Assembly: GCA_018806915.1 (NCBI GenBank)
Contig: JAGKQI010000098.1
Location: 1,736,001 to 1,800,000 of the forward strand
From: Phytophthora colocasiae
Taxonomy: Eukaryota; Oomycota; Peronosporomycetes; Peronosporales; Peronosporaceae
Length of the DNA stretch: 64,000 nt
Reading direction: 5' to 3'
Shown: piece by piece, positions 51,998 through 61,076 of the stretch
How the letters are laid out: each line of letters opens with the position of its first letter
Numbering within the stretch: the first letter of the stretch is position 1
Position numbers and translations under genes: made by a program
The notes under the pieces: model-generated
Database searches by the model: none
Seen by the model: only the letters and a program-made list of their open reading frames with translations
What the model was told of the DNA's origin: nothing

Positions 51998-52984
51998 ATG
52001 GAGTCATACGAACGCGGGGTAGAGAACTCCCCAATGGATGAGGGATCCGCTGGGACCCCTCAAATGTCCGTGACGCGCACGGACTGCGCCCACCTGTCCG
52101 TTCCAGAGTGGGAGGCTCTCCAAAGACTCTCGCGAGTCATTGGAGAGGCAGCGGTAGCTACGATGCTTCGTACGCTATCGCCGACAGAGCAACATGGTGT
52201 TGCTCTGGGGTACATTGTTAAGGAGCAACGAGATGTTGCTGCCTCGGTGGCTTCCCCGAAGCCACGCGTGGAGTCGTTGAAACTCCACGTGAGTACCTAC
52301 ACGGGGAAGGAGGACGAGACCCTCCTTCGTTGGCTTGTCGAACTTGACACAGCCGTTGCGGCTCGACGTATCGTCGATCCGATGTCGAAGGTCGCGTTCG
52401 CCATGTCATGTCTTGGCGGACGTGCGAGGAGTTGGGCCTATGGGCGCCGACTCTCGGATCCTACGTGCTTCGGCACGTACGAGGTGTTCAAAGAGGAGCT
52501 CAAGCTTGCGTTTGAGCCCCCGAAGAACGAGTTCAGATCGAGAGCGGAGTTTCTCGATCTGCAACAGGGCAAGGATGATGTTCACACCTTTGCCCAGCGT
52601 GCTCGATACTTGGTATCGAACATAGTGGCCAACCCGATCGACGAGGCGACCAAGGTCGTCACGTTCATGAAGGGACTAAGAGATGGTCCCGTCAAAACAT
52701 ATCTCTTCCGAGAGTATCCGAATACTCTCGAAGAGGCGATCAGCCTTGCGATGCAAGAGGAGTTTAGCCGACGTCAAGCTAAACTCCATGCGAACGCGCC
52801 GAAGCCGGTGCGTCCTGTTGTGAAGACGGGAGGTCCGGAACCTATGGACCTCTCGAGTGCTACGACTGCTGGTCAACAGCAGCGTAGGAACAGCAAGGTT
52901 CGATGTTACAAGTGTAGTAACATCGGTCACTATGCACGCGAGTGCACAGCGGGCGGGCGTTCAAAAAACGCCAAGGACCAGTAG
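51998..52984 (+). CDS. Gag of gypsy element 2
   Basis: A 328-aa frame from ATG 51998 (MESYERGVENSPMDEG). The capsid-like region (residues 90-240) has LKLHVSTYTGKEDETLLRWL, LGGRARSWAY and FRSRAEFLDLQQGKDDVHTF, a classical retrotransposon gag pattern. The zinc knuckle is CYKCSNIGHYAREC (CX2CX4HX4C) near residue 305. The frame ends at TAG 52982-52984, inside the stem of the frameshift signal. Intact in this copy. Its coding sequence is full of hairpins, for example at 52185-52207. Confidence 0.88.
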   Translation: MESYERGVENSPMDEGSAGTPQMSVTRTDCAHLSVPEWEALQRLSRVIGEAAVATMLRTLSPTEQHGVALGYIVKEQRDVAASVASPKPRVESLKLHVSTYTGKEDETLLRWLVELDTAVAARRIVDPMSKVAFAMSCLGGRARSWAYGRRLSDPTCFGTYEVFKEELKLAFEPPKNEFRSRAEFLDLQQGKDDVHTFAQRARYLVSNIVANPIDEATKVVTFMKGLRDGPVKTYLFREYPNTLEEAISLAMQEEFSRRQAKLHANAPKPVRPVVKTGGPEPMDLSSATTAGQQQRRNSKVRCYKCSNIGHYARECTAGGRSKNAKDQ

Positions 52985-53817
52985 GCGCGGGGCGTCCTAC
53001 TGGTGATGCAGTCTCGCGTGTCGAGCTTGGACACGCGACGATGAGGACTGCTGCCCCCAGCGAGAAGGTTTCTCGCTGTAAGCTGCAAGATGACAAGCCA
53101 AACCTTGTCATCCTGAACGTGATGTCGAAGAGAGTAAACTCTCTTCGTGCCCTAGTGGACTCGGGCGCGTCGAACCACTTTGTTCGACAGGGAAGTCTTC
53201 GAAGACTTGACTTCGAAGAGGCCGACACGCCTCGCAGCGTGTTGGAGGTGCGGTTGGCAACGGGTGCCACCGTGAGGACTGAGAAGCGCGTAGTCCGTGT
53301 GCGCTTCTCTTACAAACGAAGGACGTTTGTAGAAGATCTTATCGTCTTGGATCTAGACGATAAGTTCGACTTGGTATTAGGCATGCCGTGGCTTGCACGG
53401 CATGACCCGGTGATCAACTGGGAGAAGCGTACGCTCGTACGCTTCAACAACACATGCGCGACAGAGAGCGATGGCCCAGTCAGTGCTGCACATGCACCGG
53501 CCGGTGCATGTGGATCCCCAGTTGAGGCAGCAGCGGCCGCCGCTGCCTCCGATCGCCGCCGGCGACCATCAACGACTCCGGGAGTCGTTGTGAGAAAATG
53601 TGTGTCGACTCAGAAATCTGAGCCGAAGGGTCGCGGTCACATGAGTGATGGTCAGGTGAATGTGAATCACCTGACGCGTAAATATCTGAATGATGTTTGT
53701 CACATGAGTGATGGTCAGGTGAATGCGATTCACCTGAGAGAAGGTAAAATACCGGTATTACCGGTATCCTTGGAGGTAGTTCAAGCCTCCAAGGGTCGCG
53801 CCGACGACGTCGCATAA
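52942..53817 (+). CDS. Protease region of gypsy element 2
   Basis: This 291-codon frame is -1 to gag and entered through the frameshift signal. The retropepsin core has SLRALVDSGASNHFVRQGS (the D-S-G triplet), a flap-like middle and DLVLGMPWLARHDPVINW. The C-terminal third has a near-duplicate repeat, HMSDGQVN with HLTRK or HLREG, at about 53639-53740. It ends at TAA 53815. The next frame (RT) lies +1 and overlaps it by 38 nt, so another recoding event or a one-base mutation is needed to reach RT. Confidence 0.82.
   Translation: MHSGRAFKKRQGPVGAGRPTGDAVSRVELGHATMRTAAPSEKVSRCKLQDDKPNLVILNVMSKRVNSLRALVDSGASNHFVRQGSLRRLDFEEADTPRSVLEVRLATGATVRTEKRVVRVRFSYKRRTFVEDLIVLDLDDKFDLVLGMPWLARHDPVINWEKRTLVRFNNTCATESDGPVSAAHAPAGACGSPVEAAAAAAASDRRRRPSTTPGVVVRKCVSTQKSEPKGRGHMSDGQVNVNHLTRKYLNDVCHMSDGQVNAIHLREGKIPVLPVSLEVVQASKGRADDVA
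52963..53004 (+). promoter_or_regulatory. Programmed -1 frameshift signal between gag and protease
   Basis: The heptamer A-AAA-AAC (52963-52969) is in the gag frame (TCA AAA AAC). A 7-nt spacer follows, then a 9-bp stem, ACCAGTAGG (52977-52985) with CCTACTGGT (52996-53004), and a 10-nt loop. Slipping back one base enters the protease frame exactly (AAA CGC CAA). The heptamer type and spacing match known retroviral -1 sites. Confidence 0.8.
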
Positions 53818-54205
53818 AATTCGGGGAACCGAAAGGCGTGCGTCAGCTCTGGGAGCTGACGCCACTGGCGCGTCGCCGCTAGTTCTGGGAACTAGCGATC
53901 GTGCATCAGCTCCGGGAGCTGATGATGCGTGTACAGGCGAACATTCGCTGCTAGTTCCGGGAACTAGCGATCGTGCGTCAGCTCTGGGAGCTGACGATAC
54001 GTGCATAAGCGAACACTCGCTAGCGCAGGAAGCTAGCGAGAGCACGTCGACTCCGGGAGTCGACGATGCGGTTGCTTCATCCGCTCCGGGAGCGGATGGA
54101 GGCGCAGCGGTTCAGGGAACCGACTGCGCGGCAGGAGGTGCTGGCGGTTGCAAACGCCCAGCACCCGAACAACCTGCGTGCTCACGTGCAGCAGCGCTGC
54201 ACGCG
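53818..54205 (+). repeat. Degenerate tandem repeats between protease and RT
   Basis: The open frame here repeats SAPGADDA/LVPGTSDRA-like units. At the DNA level, copies of TCAGCTC..GGGAGCTGA and CTAGTTC..GGGAACTAG (each a hairpin) alternate about every 40-60 bp. The stretch is in frame with RT and probably encodes a linker. Confidence 0.7.
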
Positions 54206-56353
54206 ATGAGCGGCACTCAAGCAGGGCTTGATAGTGCGAGTCAGCGGAAGGAATCCGCTGACGATTGCGATAACGTCCCGTCCAAGGTGCGATGCCTTGG
54301 ACGTGGAGCACCTGGAGCCGGGCTCCACGGTAGATCTTCGCGGCGCAAGCTCAGGGAGCTGCGCGAGTCTCATTCCGGGACTGAGACGGGTGTGTCTGCA
54401 GTGCAGACACCGAGTGTCGAGACGTTGAACGTCTTGACACGTACTGGTACTGGGTTACAGTACCAGAGGATGCGGTTGGAGAATCCGCCGACGAGTGCGT
54501 CGGCGTTGACCGCACTTTCAACGATGAGTTGGAAGCGCTTCGCGCGAGACTTGTACGATGGACGCATCGAACAAATTTGCATTCTCTCGGATATCGAGAG
54601 AGTGGATCGCGAAGCCGAAGAGCTGAAGCAGCTCGTCGTCGATGGCATCACTGAGGGGGATGACCCCCTCAGTGCGAAGACCAAGAAGCAATGCTTCGAG
54701 GAGCAGAGTTGGGACTCGTTGAAGTCGAGTCCCTATTACGAGATTCTGCGGGAGTACAAGGATGTACTCCCGGACGAGATTCCTTCGGAGCTTCCGAAGG
54801 ATAAGGGCGTACAGCACGAGATTGATCTCGTGCCGGGCACGAAGTACTGTGTTACACGGCAGTGGCCACTGCCGCGTGAACAAGTGCAAGCGATCGACGA
54901 CTTCTTTGAAAGTCGTCGTCTTGCAGGTCAAGTGCGGGAGTCAAAGTCCCCGCACAGTGCCCCAACGTTCTGTGTTAAGAAACCACAGGGCGGCTGGCGC
55001 GTCGTTCATGCGTACAACAAGTTGAACGATGCGACGATACCGGCGCAGACGCCGATACCGCGAAAAGATGTTATCATCGATTCGATGGCCTTGAGCACTA
55101 TTTTCAGTGCTCTAGATCTGCGTGATGGATTCTATCAGATCCTCATGCGTGAAAGGGACATCCCTCTCACAGCGGTAAGCACTCCAAGCGGTATGCTTTG
55201 GGAGTGGCTCGTCATGCCACAGGGGCTTAAGAACGCCCCTGCGACGTTCAATAGATGCGTGACACATCTATTGCGCTCGGTGCGCGACTTCGCACCGAGC
55301 TACTTCGACGACGTGTTCGTCCACAGCCGGGCTGTGAACGGGAAGACGGACATTGAGATGCACAAGGTGCATCTCCGGAAGCTGCTAGAACTTATGAGGA
55401 AACATAAGCTCTATGCGAACCTGAAGAAGTGTATCTTCGGGGCGAGCGAGATACCCGTGCTGGGGTGTCTCGTGGGGAAAGACGGCGTGCGCCCTGACCC
55501 AGAGAAGGTCAGAGTGATCAATGAATGGCCCACGCCATCCAATGTGAAGGAACTGAGGCAGTTCCTTGGGCTTGCCACGTACTTGTGCAAGTACGTGGAC
55601 AACTATGCGGGCAAGATTCGCCCGTTGTCACAGCTTCTTAAGAAAGAAGCTGAGTGGATTTGGACGACCGAGTGCGAGGATGCATTCGGTGCAGTCAAGC
55701 AGGGCTTGACTGAAGCGCCGATCTTGGCCGTGGCGGACCAAGATCGTCCATTCCACGTAGTGTGTGATGCATCCGACTTTGCAATCGGATGTGCATTGAT
55801 GCAGCACGATCACGAAGGGCGTGATCGTGTGGTCTACTATCAATCGCGTCAGCTGAAGCCAGCTGAGCGTAACTACCCCGTACATGACAAGGAGCTCCAT
55901 GCCATGAAGTATGCACTCGCAAAGTTCCGAGTGTATCTACTTGGGAGTAGACCGTTCGTGGTCTATACAGACCACGTATCATTGCGTACGGCGATTAAGT
56001 CGCCGCACATCTCGCAACGTATGGCGAGATGGTTGTCCTTCTTCGCGGAGTACAACTTCCGGGTGGAGTACAAACCCGGAAGACTCAATGTAGTGGCCGA
56101 CACGTTATCGCGTCGACCTGACTATGCGGAGACGGTCGACGCCAACGCTGTTGGCGTCGTGAGGACAAGTGTGCCGTCGTCAACGTTGATTGACGACGTG
56201 AAGAACGCGTATGCAAGGGATGCAGACGCGAAGGGGCTGCTGGAGTTCCTCGCAGCACCTTCCGACGTGGCACGTCGGAAGCTAACCCTCATCTTCGAGC
56301 TCGTGTACACCGCTATCGTGTACACGAAGGCCTACTGTTGTACAGTGCAGTAG
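54206..56353 (+). pseudogene. Pol of gypsy element 2: RT and RNase H (frameshift at end)
   Basis: The frame is open from 53780; the first ATG is 54206. RT motifs: LPDEIPSELPKDKGVQHEID, KSPHSAPTFCVKKPQGGWR, IFSALDLRDGFYQI (first Asp) and YFDDVFVHS (the catalytic box, F in place of I/V). RNase H follows with FHVVCDASDFAIG, DKELHAMKYAL and YTDHVSLR, then the linker ending NVVADTLSRRP. Near 56284 the sense moves to the -1 frame (HLRARVHRYRVHEGLLLYSA), and the old frame stops at 56353. One base is missing or added there, so this copy cannot make full-length Pol without help. Confidence 0.85.
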
Positions 56354-58155
56354 ACGACAATGCGGATCGCATTGTCGTTCCGAATGATCATGACCTCCGG
56401 TTGAGGATCATGTTCGAGTATCACGATGCCCCCACGGCAGGGCATCCGGGTCGTGAGAAGACATACACTCTTCTCACGCGTGACTTCTACTGGCACCACC
56501 AGTACAAGTGGGTGCGCAAGTACGTACGTGCTTGCGAGGTTTGTCAACGCGTGAAGCCTGCGCAGTTCTCGCAGGCTCCTCTTCAATCACTACCGACTCC
56601 GTCGGAGTGTTGGCAGTCCATGTCCATGGACTTTGTCTTCGGTCTTCCGCCTGACAGCAAGCGGAGGACGGGTATCGTTGTCTTTGTGGACCGATTCAGC
56701 AAGATGGTTCATCTTGCTGCCGTCCCGGCTACTGTTACAGCCGCGCAGACTGCGCGACTGTTTGTTGACATGGTGTTCAAACACCATGGCATGCCGCTCG
56801 ACATTGTGTCGGACCGTGATCCACGCTTCACAGCGCGGTTCTGGCAAGAAGTGTTTACACTTCTTGGTTCACAGTTATCAATGTCGACTGCGGATCATCC
56901 GCAGACGGACGGACAGACCGAACGTGTCAACCGTGTATTGGGCGACACGTTGAAGAGCTACGCTCACTCGTTCCCGCATTGGAGCGAGTGCTTGCCGATG
57001 GCAGAGTTTGCCATCAACAACTCGGTGCATGCCTCGACAGGGCATACACCGTTCTACGTGAACGCCATGAGGCATCCACGATTGCCGAGCATGCTCGGCG
57101 GAGTAGCTTCCTCCTTAAGTGGGGGAGGATCTACGGTTGCGTCCGAACAACCGCAGAATGCAACTGATAGCAGCACACTATCAGCTGCGGTGACGCGTGC
57201 GACGTCTCGTTCGAGCAGGAACGAGCGCGCGATGTCTGTGCCGGGCACAGACATGAGAGATGATAGCGAGCAGGCAGGGCCTGCTGCTGACAAGGGCGAC
57301 AAGCTGAAAGGACTCAGCTCGGGTGCGCTAGACTTTGTCCAGCGAAGACAAGCCGTCATACGGTTTGTCCAGGATGCTATCGCAGCTTCTGTCGATCGAC
57401 AGAAGCTGAACGCTGATAATGTTGGTAGGGGCAACATAAATGAATTCAAAGTGGGTTCATTAGTTTTGTTAGCTACACAAAACCTACCTAAACATGCAGT
57501 GTCTGACTTTGGAGCAAGCAAGCTTGCTCCAAGATTCATTGGGCCGTTCAAAGTACTTGAACGGCATGGTAACGCGTACCGGCTGGACATACCGTCCAGC
57601 ATGAGGCTCCACCCGACCTTCTACGTCGGGCGGTTGAAGCCGTACGTGCAGCACGGACTACCTAAGGTTGGTAGTCCGACTGAGGAGTGCGAGAGGCCTG
57701 GAAGGCCTTCTCGAGACCGTCGACACGGTCGATCAACCGGTTCACTCTCGTCCCAAGACCGGACGAGAGGTTCGAGGCAGTCTGAGCTGCCTCGCAGACC
57801 TCAGCACGGAGGACACGAACCTCCTGCTTCAGAGCCGCTATCTCAGCGCTCTGTGTCTGCTCCAGCGCAGCAACTCGATCGTGCAGGGCACGATCGTCAT
57901 GGTCATAGCGTTGACCATGCGGAGGGAGTGTTCCCACCCCCTCCGCCGCCGTTGCGCGACGCGCGTGGAGCGATCCGCTGGATTGTGGAGCGGATCGTGG
58001 CTCATAAGAGAACGAACTCTCAAGGGGTTCGTTTTCGTATTCGTTGGAGAGGATTTCCTCCCCATCGAGATACATGGGAGCCGCGGAACGTCCTGATGGA
58101 GGATGTTCCGGAAATGGTGAGGGCGTACGAAGCCCACCATAACTTGCAGGGTTAA
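56286..58155 (+). CDS. Integrase with chromodomain, gypsy element 2
   Basis: The frame continues from the RT break to TAA/TAG at 58155 (first ATG 56338). The zinc-binding region is HPGREKTYTLLTRDFYWHHQ and CEVCQRVK. The catalytic core has SMDFVFGLPPDS, IVSDRDPRFTARFW and ADHPQTDGQTERVNRVLGD (D, D, E). After a variable linker comes a GPF/Y-like module (ASKLAPRFIGPFKVLER). The C-terminus is a chromodomain: WIVERIVAHKRTNSQGVRF then WRGFPPHRDTWEPRNVL. Chromodomain integrases target the element to heterochromatin marks. The last 490 bp are also coding on the opposite strand. Confidence 0.87.
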
Positions 58156-59212
58156 ACCCTGCACGAGGAGTGCTGCGGTCAGCCACAGCACTCGGAGCTT
58201 CGCGTGGCACAATACGACCACGGAGTTCCTTGATGTGATCGGGTACACGGACGACCGTGTACCCCAGGAGATCACTTTCGGTGAGACGTGTTGCCAAGGG
58301 TGGGCAACACGGACAGGGTGTGCCAAAGGGAACGGCACATGGGATCCCCGCTTCCATGGACTGATCATGGAGGCGTTCACACTTACCACGTGTAGTGTAA
58401 GTGTAGTAGCGATCGCGAGCCGCAGCAACGCGCTCGCGATATGCCTTCGGGTCTTTGTTGAAGTTATCAACAAAGGCGTTCCACGACTGACAAAGTGCCT
58501 GCCACTCGGGCACTTTGCTCTTGCGCGAAGTCTTCTTCGCTGCATAGTATCGGAGCTCATGGAAGAGCCCGATATAGTAGTCGCGTCTTTGAGTCTCGGA
58601 CTCAAAGACAACCTTAGCGGCGACGTCGTCGTCGTTGATACTGTTGCATGAGTACAACAGTATCGGGTTCGGTGGTGAACTTGCACCGAACCGGTCATGG
58701 ATCTCAGCCTCAGTAGGCATCCATGGTGTGCGCACTGGCGGATCAGTGCGCGGTGCAGTGAGCGCCCTCGACATGGGGGACGCTTCATCATCACTGCGCG
58801 GACGCTTCGAGCTTGAAGCGTCCGAGGCCTCATCACCACGAGGTCGTCGAGATCCCACGGGTGGGTCTGACGTGTCTTCAGACGAAGACACGGGAGCGGG
58901 AGCCTTGACATCAACCTCCCCCTCCTCGACATCCTCCTCGTAGTCGAGGATGTCTTCGTAGTCCTCTCCAAAGAGTTCTTTGAGAGGGACAGCAGGATTC
59001 TTAATCTCTGCTAGAGAAGAAGACTTCTTCTTCTTCTCATGCTTCTCCTAATGGAGAGCATGGTACTTGGTGACAGAGAGCTTCTCTGTCGGACCGCTGG
59101 AAGCAGCAGTGCTAGTGGGCACTGCTGAGGTCGTTGTTCCTGCTGCAGAGGCAGCAGGTGAGGCTTGCGCGTCCGCAGAAGCGGACGGAGACGTGGGCGT
59201 TGGCGAGTCCAT
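57662..59212 (-). pseudogene. Antisense ORF of gypsy element 2 (one in-frame stop)
   Basis: From ATG 59212 (MDSPTPTSPSASADAQASPA) a frame of 516 codons runs antisense to pol, broken only by TAG at 59050-59048 (codon 55). The N-terminus is alanine/serine/threonine-rich, then lysine-rich and acidic. A middle region has RRDYYIGLFHELRYYAAKKT and PEWQALCQSWNAFVDNFNKD, both rich in aromatics. A cysteine cluster (CPCCPP) follows. The C-terminus is a heptad coiled coil (VAALEQTQSAEIAALKQEV, GLGTRVNRLIDRVDGLEKAF). It overlaps the end of the integrase gene by about 490 bp. I do not recognise the family; some plant gypsy elements also carry antisense genes. Confidence 0.7.
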
Positions 59213-59313
59213 TGCGAAATGAACTCGGATTTCTCTCGGGAACTTGACGGTCTTGTCAAGTTCTGTTGATTGACGTATCGAGACCGATGCGTCGAATCTT
59301 AACGGGGGGATGG

Positions 59314-59773
59314 TGTAACGGGGTTACACGTACAAGTGGTTGTACCACTTGTAACTCTAACAGTTAGGATAACTGTTAGAGGTTGGAAATGGGCCTCAGA
59401 CCTTGGTGTGCTGTACACACCAATGGATACATGGGCGAACCACATTATTGGATGGTTCGTGTGCATTTGTGCATATTATTGGTAGAAAGTAACGGATTTC
59501 TACCAATCACTGAGCAGAGTTTCTGCCAACCACACGTTGGCAGACCCTTTAGAAATAGATAACAAACAGTTTTAGGAGGTCCATAATTGGCTTATGCCAA
59601 ATTCAATAACAGTTCTCAATTTACGGTATTTTGCAGTTTAATTTAGTTATATTTGATTTAATTATACTTATTTAAATAAGTATACTTAAATTAAGTCTAT
59701 TCTAATTGCACGCTTCCTCATACACGTAAGCGCACGTGTACGCCACCTAATAGGTCTAGGTAGACCCATTACA
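59314..59773 (+). repeat. 3' LTR of gypsy element 2
   Basis: This is the 460-bp partner of 51489-51948, with about 99.6% identity by my reading (two differences). It implies a fairly recent insertion, though not as recent as gypsy element 1, whose LTRs look identical. Confidence 0.93.
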
Positions 59774-60329
59774 CTCCAGCTGGGGATTCATCGTCTGCTT
59801 CGTCAACGCTTTCAGCACCAGATGCCCCGGACAATAACTGCAATCCTGCGGCAGCTTCTTCCACTTGGGACGCATCGAGTACCAGGCCTTCTGGGGGCAA
59901 GTCAAATGCCCGTGTAACGGCAGACTGCGAGAGGTCAGGCTCTGACTCACTAGAAGAGCCGAACAAGTCGTCCATGGTGCGTTGAGAAAGCTGTATGCTG
60001 GTATCAATCTGCGATGCTCTAACGCCTTCTTCTGTGCTGCTGTCACTCAGGCCGTTCGCCTCGTTGTCGCTCTCTCTGGGCCCGTCCTCGTCGATCAATC
60101 CGGCCTTCAGCGCATGCGCGACAACTGCATCCTCACCGACAAAAATCTCAGCACTACCGGGGGCCGAGTAACTCCATTCCGTCTGGAGACCACTAGGTTT
60201 TTTAGCAGTCCATCCAGCCGCTCGAAGCTGGCGCCAAAAGTGGCCGAAGTCTATATTGCGTGCAGTGGTGGTTGTGGCAGCGGCTGTGGCAGCGGCCTTC
60301 CCCCGACGACTGGACCGGATACGCGCCAT
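59774..60329 (-). pseudogene. piggyBac transposase, N-terminal part
   Basis: From ATG 60329 (MARIRSSRRGKAAATAAATT) the frame is open to the gypsy junction. It contains FGHFWRQLRAAGWTAKKPSG, a common N-terminal motif of oomycete piggyBac proteins, then an acidic serine-rich region. At the junction the codons SPAGE continue in frame at 51488 (SRRPRRCHPL) once the gypsy element and one CTCCA copy are removed. The insertion therefore hit an intact frame here. Confidence 0.85.
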
Positions 60330-60585
60330 GGGGAAAATTCTGGAATGAGCTGTTGGCATTGCTGCGTATCCGAGAAACTGATCCCCTTCACCTACGCTTC
60401 CCGCTCTCCCTGTTTCTAACAATTTCAAAAAAACCTGTTGAATCTAATGTTTGTAAAGTGACTTGATTAAAGTATGAGAAAAAACTTTTCGAGCCAAATC
60501 CTGTTGTGACGCATCCTATGGCGTATCTTACGCCATAGAATTTTGGCTATGGCGTATCTTACGACGTTGGGACTGGAGGGGTTAA

Positions 60586-61076
60586 AGTCCATCAGTTTAT
60601 CAGTCGAGGCGCTGTTTCCGGGTTATCATGAGTGGATGGAGCTTCAGAGTCATCAGTTTTCGAATAAACTGGAGAAGGAGAAAGCTGAAGAAGGAGGCGC
60701 CACTACTACGCAAACCAAGAGAAGAGGCTTGCAGCCATGAATGAACACCATCGGAGTCCAATTTGTCAAACTGGGGCGATGAAGTTTACCTGGAAAATGA
60801 ATGGATCACTTCCGTAGCGAGGGTCTACTCAGTTATGACAACAGATTGAGATGAGATGATCCGCATGAACTCGAGTGTTCCAAATTTCTTCTTGCATCAA
60901 GTATGATAGCCTGAACAGTACGTGTACTTTTGTTTGTTTGGACACTGTAGGTGGTCTATTTTATAACGTCACGTCCACGTGATTTGTAAAGGATAATATT
61001 CTACTAGACCACAGAAGAGAGATGAGCGCTAGGAAGTAGAACCTTTCACGTCGAGTTGGCGTCTTGATGGAGTCTA
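60586..61076. other. Flank of piggyBac element, no clear gene
   Basis: A short plus-strand frame (about 60588-60740) encodes a helical, charged stretch (SISLSVEALFPGYHEWMELQ, then KLEKEKAEEG) that could be the 3' exon of an unrecognised gene cut by the insertion. The remainder is the 3' flank of the glucosidase gene. Confidence 0.35.

Larger units (their letters stand above)
51489..59773 (+). mobile_element. Ty3/gypsy chromovirus-type element 2, hairpin-tiled (8.3 kb)
   Basis: LTRs of 460 bp (51489-51948 and 59314-59773) begin TGTAA and end TTACA and differ at two positions I could see (51597 and the GTGCAC/GCGCAC site near 51907). The target duplication CTCCA is at 51484-51488 and 59774-59778. 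A purine tract (AACGGGGGGATGG) precedes the 3' LTR. TGGTAGCACTTTGTAG after the 5' LTR is a possible primer site. Gene order is gag, protease, RT, RNase H, integrase with chromodomain, plus a long antisense ORF. Short perfect inverted repeats tile the whole element. Confidence 0.93.
48901..60585 (-). mobile_element. piggyBac-like element split by a gypsy element (11.7 kb; 3.4 kb without it)
   Basis: Ends: TTAACCCCCC at 48901 and GGGGTTAA at 60585, with TTAA duplicated. Subterminal CGTAAGATACG/CGTATCTTACG repeats are seen at both ends (48953-48963, and twice near 60526-60563). The transposase gene runs minus from 60329 to 49252. The gypsy element at 51489-59773 interrupts it with a 5-bp duplication. 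Without the gypsy element the piggyBac is about 3.4 kb. Its right end matches the MITE at 29336-30107. Confidence 0.88.

Noticed and set aside
57838..58971. 377-codon minus-strand frame as a gene
   Set aside because: It is the shadow frame of the antisense ORF 57662-59212; composition is arginine/histidine-rich with no domain-like blocks.
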